Positions 8,816 through 17,794 of a stretch of DNA of 64,000 nt are shown one piece after another. The DNA comes from an uncultured Prevotellaceae bacterium (GTDB lineage: Bacteria > Bacteroidota > Bacteroidia > Bacteroidales > Muribaculaceae). The position numbers and the translations under genes are program-made. The stretch spans positions 31,849-95,848 of the forward strand of contig CAMVAP010000004.1 of NCBI GenBank assembly GCA_947165485.1. The letters are read 5' to 3'. The notes beneath the pieces were generated by a model. The model did no database searches. It was not told the DNA's origin and saw only the letters and a program-made list of their open reading frames with translations. Numbering within the stretch: position 1 is the stretch's first letter; each line of letters starts with the position of its first letter.

Positions 8816-9760
8816 ATGTTACCGTTAACTGTGTTTACTCCAGCCTATAATCGGGCTCATACCATCTGGCGCACTTATGAGAGCCTGTGCCGCCAGACGA
8901 GCAAGGAGTTTGAGTGGCTGGTTGTTGATGACGGGAGTACCGATGACACAAGGTCCCTGGTCGCCTCATGGCTGTCTCAACCGCAAGATGTGGTAGTGCC
9001 GGGAAGCGAGACTGGCATGACTTTTGAAGGACAGTGCGATGCCGGTTTCAAGATAAAGTATATCTGGAAAGAGAATGGTGGCCTTCACACGGGCTACAAT
9101 ACCGCCTATGCTAATATTGAGACAGAACTATGCGTATGCATCGATAGCGACGATTGGATGCCCGACGATGCGGTTGAGAAAATTCTGACTTGTTGGCGCC
9201 TGCGGGGAGGTAATCGGTTTGCAGGCATCATGGGACTGGACTTTGATACCCAAGGCCAGCCATTGGGCGGTTTTTTCCCTGACGACTTAAGTGAAGCCTT
9301 TTTTCTGGATATGTATATCAAGAATATACACCGAGCTGATTCCAAGGAGGTGATGCGCACCGACCTCATGAAGAAGGTGGCACCCCAAGTGGGATTTGAG
9401 GGCGAGAAAAACTTCAACCCCGTCTATATGCTGTTACAAGTCTGTGATGACTATCCGTTGCTTGTGTTAAACGAGAACCTGTGCATAGTAGAGTACCAGC
9501 AGGATGATAGCATGTCACGAGGCATCTATAGGCAGTATGTGAACAGTCCGCGCAGTTTTGCTAAGTTGCGTCTGTTGGAAATGCAACTCAAGCGCAATAC
9601 GTTTAAGAATCGTTTCCGTTCTGCCGTTCATTATGTTTCGAGCTGCCTGTTGGCAAGAGAACACCGTTGGTTGAGCCAAACGTCTAACAAAGGATTAGTC
9701 CTTGCCGCTTCCCCTCTTGGCTTGCTACTGTACTTGTTTATTAAGTATAAAACCAGATGA
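8816..9760 (+). CDS. GT2 family glycosyltransferase, copy A
   Basis: The 314-residue protein carries TVFTPAYNRAHTIWRTYESL at the N-terminus, VVDDGSTDDT near residue 40 and CIDSDDWMPDD near residue 103, the GT-A motifs. A short hydrophobic end (LLLYLFIKYK) may touch the membrane. It is paralogous to the product of 11859-12758 but carries an extra segment near residues 60-77. The stop TGA at 9758-9760 overlaps the following start as ATGATGA. Function: addition of one sugar of the repeat unit; the donor is unknown. Confidence 0.88.
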   Translation: MLPLTVFTPAYNRAHTIWRTYESLCRQTSKEFEWLVVDDGSTDDTRSLVASWLSQPQDVVVPGSETGMTFEGQCDAGFKIKYIWKENGGLHTGYNTAYANIETELCVCIDSDDWMPDDAVEKILTCWRLRGGNRFAGIMGLDFDTQGQPLGGFFPDDLSEAFFLDMYIKNIHRADSKEVMRTDLMKKVAPQVGFEGEKNFNPVYMLLQVCDDYPLLVLNENLCIVEYQQDDSMSRGIYRQYVNSPRSFAKLRLLEMQLKRNTFKNRFRSAVHYVSSCLLAREHRWLSQTSNKGLVLAASPLGLLLYLFIKYKTR

Positions 9761-10734
9761 TGAATTATTCGATAGCCATCCGCACTCTGGGCACTTCGGG
9801 TGAAAAGTTTGTCCGTGAACTGGAATCGATCAAGAGGCAAACCATCCAGCCTGACAAGGTGGTCATCTATATTGCTGAGGGTTACAAGCGCCCGGAATAC
9901 ACGATCGGCAAGGAAGAATATGTCTGGGTCAAGAAGGGGATGATGAATCAGCGTGTGCTACGCTATGATGAAATCGACTCGCCATTGATCATGCTCCTTG
10001 ACGACGATGTGGAACTTGCCGACGATAGTGCCCAAAAGTTGATACAAGCTCTCGAAGAAAACCAGTTAGATTGTATTGCTCCGGTAACATTCAGGAATTA
10101 TAAAATTTCTATTGCTAAGAAGGTATATATCGCTGTAACTAATTTAGTCTTTCCGCATTGGAGTGAAAAATGGGCGGTAAAGATTCATAGCAATGGCAGC
10201 TTTAGTTACAATAATCGTGTGAAAAGAGACGTTTATCTTTCCCAAAGCGCATCTGGTCCTGCGTCATTGTGGAGAAAAAGCGTTTTTCATGATCTGCGCT
10301 TGGATGATGAGTTGTGGCTTGAACGATTTGGCTTCCCTTTCGGGGAAGATGTGGTGATGTTCAACAAACTATACAAGAATGGATTCAAGTTGGGAATGCA
10401 CTATCATTGTGGTGTAAGGCATTTGGATGGGAAATCATCAAGCCGTGCTTTTCAGCAAAATCCCAAGAAATTCTATACTCGCTCCATGGCCTCATTGATG
10501 ATCTGGCACAGGACTTGTTATAACCTGACCGGTCTGCCATTTTATAAAAAAATGTGGGCCGCTGTGAACTTTACATTCAAGGTGATATGGCTCTTCCTAG
10601 TTCATATTGGAGCTGCTGTTTATCTTCGCACCCCCAAGGTGCTTTGGTATTATTCCAAGGGTATCTATGATGGCCTAAAGGTGATTTGTTCCAGTGAGTA
10701 CCGACAAATATCTAATTATATTCTTGAAAAATGA
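9757..10734 (+). CDS. GT2-like glycosyltransferase
   Basis: The 325-residue protein begins YSIAIRTLGTSGEKF and has MLLDDDVELADDS near residues 79-91, a DxD-type site, so a GT-A glycosyltransferase is likely. It lacks the common DDGS block of its neighbours, so it belongs to a divergent subfamily. A hydrophobic stretch near residues 265-290 suggests membrane association. It overlaps both neighbours (ATGATGA upstream, ATGA at 10731 downstream). It lies between the two copies of the duplicated GT4-GT2 cassette, so it either belonged to the ancestral unit and was lost once, or was inserted. Confidence 0.75.
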   Translation: MMNYSIAIRTLGTSGEKFVRELESIKRQTIQPDKVVIYIAEGYKRPEYTIGKEEYVWVKKGMMNQRVLRYDEIDSPLIMLLDDDVELADDSAQKLIQALEENQLDCIAPVTFRNYKISIAKKVYIAVTNLVFPHWSEKWAVKIHSNGSFSYNNRVKRDVYLSQSASGPASLWRKSVFHDLRLDDELWLERFGFPFGEDVVMFNKLYKNGFKLGMHYHCGVRHLDGKSSSRAFQQNPKKFYTRSMASLMIWHRTCYNLTGLPFYKKMWAAVNFTFKVIWLFLVHIGAAVYLRTPKVLWYYSKGIYDGLKVICSSEYRQISNYILEK

Positions 10735-11819
10735 GAATATTACATGTGATAACAATGCTTGATGTGGGAGGGGCAGAAAGGCTTATAGCTGATTTGCTCC
10801 CAATCTTGCGTGAAAAGGGTCATCAAGTGGATTTGTTATTGTTTAATGGTGTAGAGACACCACTTAAAGAAGCTGTATCTCAAAAGGATATACCACTTTT
10901 TGAGTTGACACGTGGTAAAGATGTCTATCATTATTTCTGGGATGTTTATAACCCTTCGCACATCATTAAACTCAGGCGCTATCTTAAAAAATACGATATC
11001 ATTCACACCCACAATACCGCATGTCAGCTCTATGTCCCATTGGCAAGAATGATATTTGGCATGTCCGTTCCCCTTGTGACGACAGAGCATAGTCCTTCTA
11101 ACCGCAGACGCACAAAATGGTGGTTTAAACCCATTGACAAGTGGATGTATAACCAGTATAATTCGGTCATCTGTATAGCTGACAAGACACGTAAGAATTT
11201 AGAGGATTACATTGGCCCCCATGAGAATATCGTCACAATCAGTAATGGGGTCGATGTCAAAAAATTTCTCAAGCCTATTAAGGATATTTCTTCTCAAAAC
11301 AGTTTTGTCATCACCATGGTTGCTGGCTTGAGGGCTGAGAAGGATCATGAAACGTTATTCAATGCTATGACTTACCTTCCGGATAACTATAGCCTGAGAA
11401 TAGTGGGAGGAGGTGTGAGAGAACAAGCACTCAAAGAAACATGTGAAAGATTGTGCCTGAATGACCGCATTACATTTATGGGTGTGCAGTCTGATATACC
11501 TGGCATTCTGGATCAAAGCGATATTCTTGTCCTTTCATCCCATTGGGAGGGACTTTCCCTGTCAAGTATCGAAGGCATGGCCTCTGGGCGCCCATTCATT
11601 GCTAGTGATGTGGATGGATTGAGGGAAATGGTTGGTGGTGCCGGCGTGCTCTTCCCTCATGGTGACAGCAAGGCTTTGGCTGAGAAGATCCAGTACCTCT
11701 GTGAGCACCCCGATGAGTATCGCCAGGTGGCTCGGCGTTGCCAAGAAAAGGCTCGGCAATATGATATCTCAATAATGGCAGAGAAGTATGACAAACTCTA
11801 TCAATCAATAAGAGAATAA
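10731..11819 (+). CDS. GT4 family glycosyltransferase, copy B
   Basis: The 362-residue paralogue of 7720-8808 has RILHVITMLDVGGAERLI at the start, HTHNTACQ near residue 93 and SSHWEGLSLSSIEGMASG near residue 265. Length and motif positions match copy A almost exactly, and long stretches of codons remain similar at the 3' end, while the first half is more AT-rich. It starts inside the preceding stop (ATGA). A different sugar linkage from copy A is possible. Distinguishing donors would need structural or biochemical data. Confidence 0.9.
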   Translation: MRILHVITMLDVGGAERLIADLLPILREKGHQVDLLLFNGVETPLKEAVSQKDIPLFELTRGKDVYHYFWDVYNPSHIIKLRRYLKKYDIIHTHNTACQLYVPLARMIFGMSVPLVTTEHSPSNRRRTKWWFKPIDKWMYNQYNSVICIADKTRKNLEDYIGPHENIVTISNGVDVKKFLKPIKDISSQNSFVITMVAGLRAEKDHETLFNAMTYLPDNYSLRIVGGGVREQALKETCERLCLNDRITFMGVQSDIPGILDQSDILVLSSHWEGLSLSSIEGMASGRPFIASDVDGLREMVGGAGVLFPHGDSKALAEKIQYLCEHPDEYRQVARRCQEKARQYDISIMAEKYDKLYQSIRE

Positions 11820-11858
11820 ATAGCTATATCTTTTTCATGTTAATTGATTAGTACTATT

Positions 11859-12758
11859 ATGCCAACGTTGACTGTCTTTACACCAGCATATAATCGTGCA
11901 CATACTCTACAAAGAACTTATGATAGTTTGTGCCGCCAGACCAGCAAGGACTTTTGCTGGTTAATCATAGATGACGGCTCAACCGATAATACTCGTCAAG
12001 TTGTTGACGGTTGGATTAAAGAAGGTTTGATACCAATCCGTTATATCTATCAGCAGAATCAAGGAATGCATGGTGCGCACAACACGGCCTACCAAAATAT
12101 TGATACGTTGCTCAATGTGTGCATCGATAGTGATGATTATATGCCAGACGATGCTGTAGAAAGTATCCTTAACTGTTGGCAAGGTCAGCATGATGATCAT
12201 ATTGCTGGTATTATCGGACTAGATATTACTATTGAAGGAAACCTAATTGGTACGCCATTTCCAAATGACATGAAAACCACAACTGTTTATGGCTTTTATG
12301 AATCAGGAGGAGAGGGTGACAAAAAAATGGTTTATCGGACTGACGTGATTACTCGATACCCTGAATATCCTATATTTAAAGGCGAGAAATATGTGGGTCT
12401 AGCATACAAAACTATGCTTATAGATCAGGATTACAAAATGCTGACGCTTAATCACCCATTAGTTATTGTGGACTATCAACCCGAAGGTTCAAGCTACAAT
12501 ATGTATAAGCAATATTGGAATAATCCTCGGGGCTTTGCCTTTTTCAGGAAAGCAGAAATGAAAGTAGCAAATAAACTAATGCGCAAATTACAGATCTGTA
12601 CACATTATGTTTCGAGTAGTATTATTAGCAAGAATTGGCATTTTATCCGAGAGAGTCCCCAAAAATGGCTCACTTTTTTCTGTATACCAAGTGGAGTGGC
12701 ATTGTATTTCTTGATTTGGTATAAGGTTAAGATAAATGCTAAGATGAAAATTGACTAG
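11859..12758 (+). CDS. GT2 family glycosyltransferase, copy B
   Basis: The 299-residue protein has TVFTPAYNRAHTLQRTYDSL, IIDDGSTDNT near residue 38 and CIDSDDYMPDD near residue 88. It is paralogous to the product of 8816-9760. The open frame reaches back to a TTG at 11844, but ATG at 11859 aligns with the start of copy A and is preferred. The coding sequence is markedly AT-rich compared with copy A and with genes after 13400, suggesting a different history for this stretch. Confidence 0.87.
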   Translation: MPTLTVFTPAYNRAHTLQRTYDSLCRQTSKDFCWLIIDDGSTDNTRQVVDGWIKEGLIPIRYIYQQNQGMHGAHNTAYQNIDTLLNVCIDSDDYMPDDAVESILNCWQGQHDDHIAGIIGLDITIEGNLIGTPFPNDMKTTTVYGFYESGGEGDKKMVYRTDVITRYPEYPIFKGEKYVGLAYKTMLIDQDYKMLTLNHPLVIVDYQPEGSSYNMYKQYWNNPRGFAFFRKAEMKVANKLMRKLQICTHYVSSSIISKNWHFIRESPQKWLTFFCIPSGVALYFLIWYKVKINAKMKID

Positions 12759-12772
12759 CAAAGATATTCATT

Positions 12773-13342
12773 ATGGAACTTTTTTTTAATAAAGCAATAC
12801 TGGAAGATTTGTACCGATACGAGGGTGATGGATGTAAAAGTTTATTTACAAAGTTGAGGTATGTATTCTGTGTGCCAGGGTTTACATATATTTTTTTCTT
12901 TCGCCATGTTTCGCAATCATCCAATAAATTGACTAGACTATTTTGGAATATATGCCTTCAATTTACAAAAATAATCACACATATTCAAATTCCTCCGACA
13001 ACTTCAATCGGTAGGGGTTTCAGAATAGTTCATTTTGGACATATTGTTGTGAACCCAGAAGTGATCATAGGAAAGAATTTTAATATCTCACAAGGGTGTC
13101 TTATTGGAAATGCCCAAGGCAAACATGAAGGAATCCCCATAATAGGGGACAATGTATGCATGAACGCAAATGCAATTATTGTTGGAAATGCCAAAATAGG
13201 AAATAATGTCCTTATTGCTCCTGGTGCATTTGTGAATTTCGATGTGCCCGATAATTCAATTGTTATAGGCAACCCGGGTCGGGTGATTCCACGTGATAGT
13301 TCACCAACTTCAAAGTATATCGTCTATCCTCTCAGGGACTAG
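12773..13342 (+). CDS. Serine-acetyltransferase-like hexapeptide acyltransferase
   Basis: The 189-residue protein has a helical N-terminal part, then left-handed beta-helix repeats from about residue 75, for example GRGFRIVHFGHIVVNP and IGNNVLIAPGAFV, ending with VIGNPGRVI. This is the layout of the CysE/WcaB group that O-acetylates sugars or serine using acetyl-CoA. In a polysaccharide operon, sugar O-acetylation is more likely than cysteine synthesis. It is strongly AT-rich like its upstream neighbour, and a 57-nt AT-rich gap separates it from the GC-richer GT4 at 13400. Confidence 0.8.
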   Translation: MELFFNKAILEDLYRYEGDGCKSLFTKLRYVFCVPGFTYIFFFRHVSQSSNKLTRLFWNICLQFTKIITHIQIPPTTSIGRGFRIVHFGHIVVNPEVIIGKNFNISQGCLIGNAQGKHEGIPIIGDNVCMNANAIIVGNAKIGNNVLIAPGAFVNFDVPDNSIVIGNPGRVIPRDSSPTSKYIVYPLRD

Positions 13343-13399
13343 TAAAGAAATAATATTTATAAGAAATCATTTGTAATTGCATTATTAGGTTTCGATTAA

Positions 13400-14518
13400 A
13401 TGAAAAAAATATTTAGGGTTTCTACGGTGCCGCAATCGTTGAGTTCGTTTTGCCGGGGCATATTGAAGGAGTTGTCACGGGAATATGAGGTCGTTGCGGT
13501 ATCATCACCGGGAGCGACACTCGATGAAGTGGGCGCTCGCGAGGGCGTCAGGACGATTGCTGTGCCAATGGAACGGCACATCTCCTTGATCAATGACTTG
13601 AAGTCCTTGTGGCGTATGTGGCGCTTGATGAGGCGGGAACGTCCCGACATGGTACACTCGATGACCCCCAAGGCGGGTCTTATCAGCATGATGGCTGGTT
13701 GGCTGACCGGCGTGCCCGTGCGTGTGCACACTTTCACTGGACTGGTGTGGCCCACGACGTCAGGCTTCAAGCGCCGTGTACTCATGGCAACCGACTGGAT
13801 CACATGTGCATGTGCAACACACGTTATCCCCGAGGGCGAAGGGGTCAAGAGCGACCTGTTGAATCACCATATCACCCGCAAACCTATCAAGGTGCTCGGT
13901 TATGGCAATGTGAAAGGCATCGATCTGGAACGTTTTGATCCCCAGCAATTCCCAGCCCAACCACATGAGGGGTTCACGTTCGTCTTTGTGGGTCGCATTG
14001 TTCGCGACAAAGGCATCAACGAGTTGGTTGCTGCTTTTGACAAGTTGCATCAAGAGCGTCAAGATGTACGATTGGTCCTGATCGGCCCTCGTGAAGATGA
14101 TATAGATCCTGTTTCACCCGCCACACTTGAGCGCATCAACCAGGGAATGGGCATTGAGGCGGTGGGCCGTCAGAGTGATGTGCGCCCTTACTATGCCGAA
14201 GCCGATGCTTTGGTGTTCCCGAGTTATCGCGAGGGCTTCCCTAATGTGGTCATCGAGGCCGGAGCCATGGGCTTGCCCAGCATCGTGACCGACATCAATG
14301 GGGCTAGAGAAATCATTGTCAATGGCCAGAACGGAGTCATCATTCCTCCTCGTGATGAGCAGGCGCTATACGAGGCAATGAAGCACTTCGTTGAGCACCC
14401 CGACCAGATTGCGACACTGGCCCGCAATGCCCGCCCACTCATCGCCTCACGCTATGAGCAAGGCTATGTGCGTCGGTGCCTCTATGATTTCTACCACGAG
14501 ATTCTAAACGACAAATAA
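13400..14518 (+). CDS. GT4 family glycosyltransferase, PglA-like
   Basis: The 372-residue GT-B protein has RVSTVPQSLSSF at the N-terminus, MTPKAGLISMMAGWLTGVP near residues 88-106 and FPSYREGFPNVVIEAGAMG near residues 274-292, the GT4 donor site. This family usually sits beside a PglC-type initiating transferase and adds the second sugar. Here the PglC-like gene starts 1 nt after its stop. Base composition becomes GC-richer from this gene on. Predicted acceptor: the undecaprenyl-diphosphate-linked amino sugar made by the next gene. Confidence 0.85.
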   Translation: MKKIFRVSTVPQSLSSFCRGILKELSREYEVVAVSSPGATLDEVGAREGVRTIAVPMERHISLINDLKSLWRMWRLMRRERPDMVHSMTPKAGLISMMAGWLTGVPVRVHTFTGLVWPTTSGFKRRVLMATDWITCACATHVIPEGEGVKSDLLNHHITRKPIKVLGYGNVKGIDLERFDPQQFPAQPHEGFTFVFVGRIVRDKGINELVAAFDKLHQERQDVRLVLIGPREDDIDPVSPATLERINQGMGIEAVGRQSDVRPYYAEADALVFPSYREGFPNVVIEAGAMGLPSIVTDINGAREIIVNGQNGVIIPPRDEQALYEAMKHFVEHPDQIATLARNARPLIASRYEQGYVRRCLYDFYHEILNDK

Positions 14519-14519
14519 T

Positions 14520-15137
14520 GTGAATAATATTTACAAGAATTATATCAAACGAGGGCTTGGCTTCTTGTTGGCCCTGCTGGCCTTGCTGTGCTTGTCACCT
14601 GTATTGCTGGTGGTAACCATCTGGCTGCATTTCGCCAACAAGGGTGCTGGAGCTTTTTTCTTTCAGGAGCGACCTGGCAAAGATGGTAGGGTTTTCAAAA
14701 TCATCAAGTTCAAGACCATGACCGATGAACGTGATGCGACAGGTAAATTGTTACCCGACGCACAGCGATTAACCCGCGTTGGCCGTTTTGTGCGCTCAAC
14801 CAGCATCGACGAGCTCCCTCAACTGTTCAATGTTTTGAAGGGTGACATGGCACTCATTGGCCCACGTCCCCTGTTGGTTCAATACCTTCCCCTGTATTCC
14901 CCACAGCAGGCCCGTCGTCACGAGGTAAGGCCAGGAATTACAGGGTGGGCCCAATGCCATGGCCGCAACACGTTGTCATGGAGCGAGAAGTTCAGTCTTG
15001 ACGTGTGGTATGTTGACCATTGCAGTTTCATGACCGACCTCAAGGTGATTTTCACCACGATTAAGAAAGTGATTATCCGGGACGGTATTTCTCAGGATGG
15101 TCAAGCAACAATGGAAATGTTTAACGGAAAAAACTAA
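14520..15137 (+). CDS. Initiating phosphoglycosyltransferase, PglC-like
   Basis: The 205-residue protein has one N-terminal hydrophobic helix (residues 12-38) followed by the bacterial sugar-transferase domain: FFFQERPGKDG, FKIIKFKTM, SIDELPQL and MALIGPRPLL. Asp97-Glu98 in SIDELPQL match the catalytic Asp-Glu dyad of monotopic phosphoglycosyltransferases. It moves a sugar-1-phosphate from UDP-sugar to undecaprenyl phosphate, starting each repeat unit. The start is GTG at 14520, one base after the preceding stop. The short PglC-type form and the PglD/PglE homologues nearby suggest a bacillosamine-like or related amino-dideoxy sugar, which is inference. Confidence 0.9.
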   Translation: MNNIYKNYIKRGLGFLLALLALLCLSPVLLVVTIWLHFANKGAGAFFFQERPGKDGRVFKIIKFKTMTDERDATGKLLPDAQRLTRVGRFVRSTSIDELPQLFNVLKGDMALIGPRPLLVQYLPLYSPQQARRHEVRPGITGWAQCHGRNTLSWSEKFSLDVWYVDHCSFMTDLKVIFTTIKKVIIRDGISQDGQATMEMFNGKN

Positions 15138-16381
15138 TGTATCTTTACGGAGCAAGCGGACATGCTAAAGTCATCATCGACATCTTGAATGCGTCAGATG
15201 TTAAGGTTGATGCATTATTCGACGATGATATGTCAATCACCGAGTTGATGAGCATCCCGGTGAAACATCAATGGAAGGGAGAGTCCCCTGTGATCATCAG
15301 CATTGGTAATAACCTCACTCGCAAGCAGATTGTCGAGAAACTGCATTGTGTGTATGGTACCGCAATTCATCCATCGGCAGTGGTTTCACCTTGTGCGACA
15401 ATTGGCGAGGGAACGGTGGTGATGCAAGGGACAATCATTCAAAGTTCAGCGCATATAGGGAAACACTGTATTGTGAACACGGGTGCATCAGTCGATCACG
15501 AGTGTGTGGTCGAAGACTATGTGCACATATCACCCAAGGCCACCCTGTGTGGCAATGTCACGGTGGGCGAGGGTGCTTGGATTGGTGCCGCGGCAGTCGT
15601 GGCACCGGGAGTGAGGATAGGCAAGTGGAGCATCGTCGGTGCTGGCAGTGTTGTTGTCAGAGATGTCCCCGATGGGGTCGTTGCCTACGGCAATCCATGC
15701 CGAGTGAAATCAGTGCATGCGTCATGTTGCACCAAGCGTATCGCCATCTATGGCGCTGGTGGATTGGGTCGTGAAGTCGCTGGCGGCATTCAGCGCATCA
15801 ATCGCGCTGGTATGGGCAACTGGGAACTGGTTGGATTCTATGATGATGCTAAGCCCATAGGATTCAAGGTGTCTCATTTGGGCGAAGTGCTTGGAGGCAT
15901 GGACGAGTTGAATACTATGGACGAGCCCCTGGCGCTCGCTATCGCCGTGGGTACTCCCACTTCACGCAAGATGATTCACGACCGCATCACAAACCCCATG
16001 ATCAGTTTCCCCAATCTGATTTCACCTTCATTCAAGGTGCTTGACCCATCCACATTCAAGATAGGCGAGGGTAATATCATTCAGGACAATTGCAGTGTGA
16101 CATGTGATGTCGAGATAGGTGATTACAATGTCCTCAATGGATCCAATGTGATGGGCCATGACGTGAAAGTGGGTGACTTCAATGTGATGATGCCAGGAGT
16201 GCGTCTCTCTGGAGAAGTGGTTATTGGCAACGGCAACCTGCTGGGCGTGGACAGTGTCGTCCTCCAGCGTGTTAAGGTGGGGGATAGCATTACGCTGGGT
16301 GCCGGCAGTGTGCTCATGACCAAACCCAAGGATGGATTTACCTACATCGGTGTGCCTGCCAAGAAATTTGATTTTGAATGA
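15137..16381 (+). CDS. Tandem (double) PglD/NeuD-like sugar O/N-acyltransferase
   Basis: The protein is 414 residues, twice the usual PglD length. Residues 1-195 form one complete unit: Rossmann-like YGASGHAKVI, then left-handed beta-helix with the SVDHE His and ending VAYGNPCRV. A second unit starts near residue 202 with RIAIYGAGGLGREV and ends IGVPAKKF, with GHD as the His site. The two halves are different subtypes; the second is a close paralogue of the product of 23286-23930. PglD enzymes transfer an acyl group from CoA to the 4-amino of UDP-amino sugars. The start overlaps the PglC-like stop. Each half may use a different acyl donor. Confidence 0.85.
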   Translation: MYLYGASGHAKVIIDILNASDVKVDALFDDDMSITELMSIPVKHQWKGESPVIISIGNNLTRKQIVEKLHCVYGTAIHPSAVVSPCATIGEGTVVMQGTIIQSSAHIGKHCIVNTGASVDHECVVEDYVHISPKATLCGNVTVGEGAWIGAAAVVAPGVRIGKWSIVGAGSVVVRDVPDGVVAYGNPCRVKSVHASCCTKRIAIYGAGGLGREVAGGIQRINRAGMGNWELVGFYDDAKPIGFKVSHLGEVLGGMDELNTMDEPLALAIAVGTPTSRKMIHDRITNPMISFPNLISPSFKVLDPSTFKIGEGNIIQDNCSVTCDVEIGDYNVLNGSNVMGHDVKVGDFNVMMPGVRLSGEVVIGNGNLLGVDSVVLQRVKVGDSITLGAGSVLMTKPKDGFTYIGVPAKKFDFE

Positions 16382-16415
16382 ATCAGTGAGCAAGTTATCT
16401 GCTTGCGAAAATTAA

Positions 16416-17177
16416 ATGATTGATATGCTGATGAATAATAACCCTTTCTCGCTACAGGAAAAGACCATTCTGGTGACTGGCGCATCGTCGGGCATTGGGC
16501 AGGCGACGGCTAACGCATGTGCGGCAATGGGCGCTCGTGTCATCATCACGGGACGTTCTCAAGAGCGTTTACTGGTTACCCGTGACTTGTTGGGCTCCCA
16601 GTGCGAAGCCATGATTCCAGCCGACTTGACACTTGAAGAGGATGTCAAGAACCTGGTCAAGGCTTTACCAGCACTCGATGGTGCTGTGTTGTGTGCCGGC
16701 AATTCCACGACGTTGCCGTTGCAGTTTGGCACACGTGAGAAGTTTGACGAGATGTTTGACATCAATTTCTTTGCTCCTGTCGAGTTGATGCGGCTGATGT
16801 ACAAGAAGAAAGTGTTGCAGAAGGGGGCTTCGGTTGTCCTGATTGCCTCGATCGGTGGCACGCACAGCTTCATGCCAGGCAACGGCGTGTATGGTGCGTC
16901 CAAGGCCGCTCTCAACTCAGTGATGAAGTATGCTGCACGCGAGTATGCCTCTCGCAAGGTGCGTGTCAACAGCATCTGCCCCGGTATGGTGGATACACCG
17001 CTCATTCATCGTGGCACGATCACCGAGGAGCAGCTTGCCGAGGATGCCAAACGTTATCCGCTGGGGCGCTATGGCCGTCCCGAGGACATTGCCAACGGTG
17101 CCGTTTATCTCCTGAGCGATGCTTCCAGCTGGCTGACTGGGCATGATTTGGTCATTGATGGTGGCTTTTCGATATAG
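16416..17177 (+). CDS. Short-chain dehydrogenase/reductase, FabG-like
   Basis: The 253-residue protein has the TGASSGIG cofactor loop near residue 21, an active-site Ser in LIASIGG, the YGASK catalytic Tyr and Lys, and CPGMVDTPL, with the LTGHDLVIDGG end typical of FabG-like SDRs. It may reduce a 3-keto group on a sugar or on an ACP-bound acyl chain. The acyl reading is attractive because ACP, KASIII and acyl ligase genes follow. It is the last gene before the internal promoter at 17193. The start could be ATG 16416, 16425 or 16431; I keep the longest. Confidence 0.85.
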   Translation: MIDMLMNNNPFSLQEKTILVTGASSGIGQATANACAAMGARVIITGRSQERLLVTRDLLGSQCEAMIPADLTLEEDVKNLVKALPALDGAVLCAGNSTTLPLQFGTREKFDEMFDINFFAPVELMRLMYKKKVLQKGASVVLIASIGGTHSFMPGNGVYGASKAALNSVMKYAAREYASRKVRVNSICPGMVDTPLIHRGTITEEQLAEDAKRYPLGRYGRPEDIANGAVYLLSDASSWLTGHDLVIDGGFSI

Positions 17178-17192
17178 ATTTTCGGCTTTTTC

Positions 17193-17223
17193 TTTGTTAT
17201 TTTAAAAAAAGTGCGTACATTTG
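17193..17223 (+). promoter_or_regulatory. Bacteroidota-type promoter of the ACP section
   Basis: TTTG at 17193-17196 and TACATTTG at 17216-17223 are 19 bp apart, matching the -33 / -7 consensus of the Bacteroidota housekeeping sigma factor. The site lies in the only gap of more than 100 bp in the first 23 kb, with an untranslated leader of about 60 nt before the ACP start at 17294. It would let the acyl section be transcribed separately from the upstream sugar genes. Confidence 0.75.
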
Positions 17224-17293
17224 TCCGCTTTTTTCAGTAATAGAGAGCAAGGCACTATATTTTGGAATTGCAATAACACCTCAAGGACAATAT

Positions 17294-17533
17294 ATGAATA
17301 TTAAGGAATTTATTGATAATTTTGCTGATCAGTTTGACGATACAGATCGAGCAGTATTTACCAGTGAAACAAAATTCAAGCAACTCGACGAGTGGTCATC
17401 GTTGACCGCTTTATCCATTATAGCCATGGTCGATGACGAGTATGATGTCATCATCAAGGGTAACGATATCATTAATTCAGAGACCATTCAGGATTTATTT
17501 GAAGTTGTTAAGAATCTGAGCGATAACGCTTAA
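17294..17533 (+). CDS. Acyl carrier protein, WSSL type
   Basis: The 79-residue acidic helical protein has LDEWSSLTAL at residues 31-40. Ser36 aligns with the phosphopantetheine-bearing Ser of ACPs, but the usual preceding Asp is Ser35. The following IIAMVDDEYD matches helix II of ACPs. It is nearly collinear with the ACP at 24083-24316, which has the same WSSL site. It is the first gene after the strong promoter and 27 nt before a second, different ACP. Predicted role: carries the acyl group made or extended by the KASIII-like and ligase proteins downstream. Confidence 0.82.
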   Translation: MNIKEFIDNFADQFDDTDRAVFTSETKFKQLDEWSSLTALSIIAMVDDEYDVIIKGNDIINSETIQDLFEVVKNLSDNA

Positions 17534-17560
17534 GGTCTCCGATATAACCAGACATCTTTT

Positions 17561-17794
17561 ATGATAGAATCGCGGGTAAAAGAAATCATCGCCCGAGTGC
17601 TCAATGTGGATGTTGACAGGGTGACCTGCCAGCTTTCATCTGGCGATATTCCCGAGTGGGATTCTGTGGGCAATCTTGCGATTATCAGTACAATAGAACA
17701 AGAGCTGGAGGTTGAATTCCCGCTTGAAGACCTTTTTGACTTGACGTCGGTTCAATCTTTGATCGACGAGGTCACTCGACTCACCAATGTTTGA
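17561..17794 (+). CDS. Acyl carrier protein, WDSV type
   Basis: The 77-residue protein has IPEWDSVGNLAII at residues 30-42, a standard D-S-x pantetheine site with Ser35, and an acidic helix II/III (EVEFPLEDLFDLTSVQSL). Its 3' end overlaps the acyl-ligase start by 8 nt (17787-17794), so the two are likely coupled. The ligase may load this ACP. Stand-alone ACPs paired with an AMP-ligase occur in lipopeptide, siderophore and sugar N-acylation systems. Confidence 0.88.
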   Translation: MIESRVKEIIARVLNVDVDRVTCQLSSGDIPEWDSVGNLAIISTIEQELEVEFPLEDLFDLTSVQSLIDEVTRLTNV

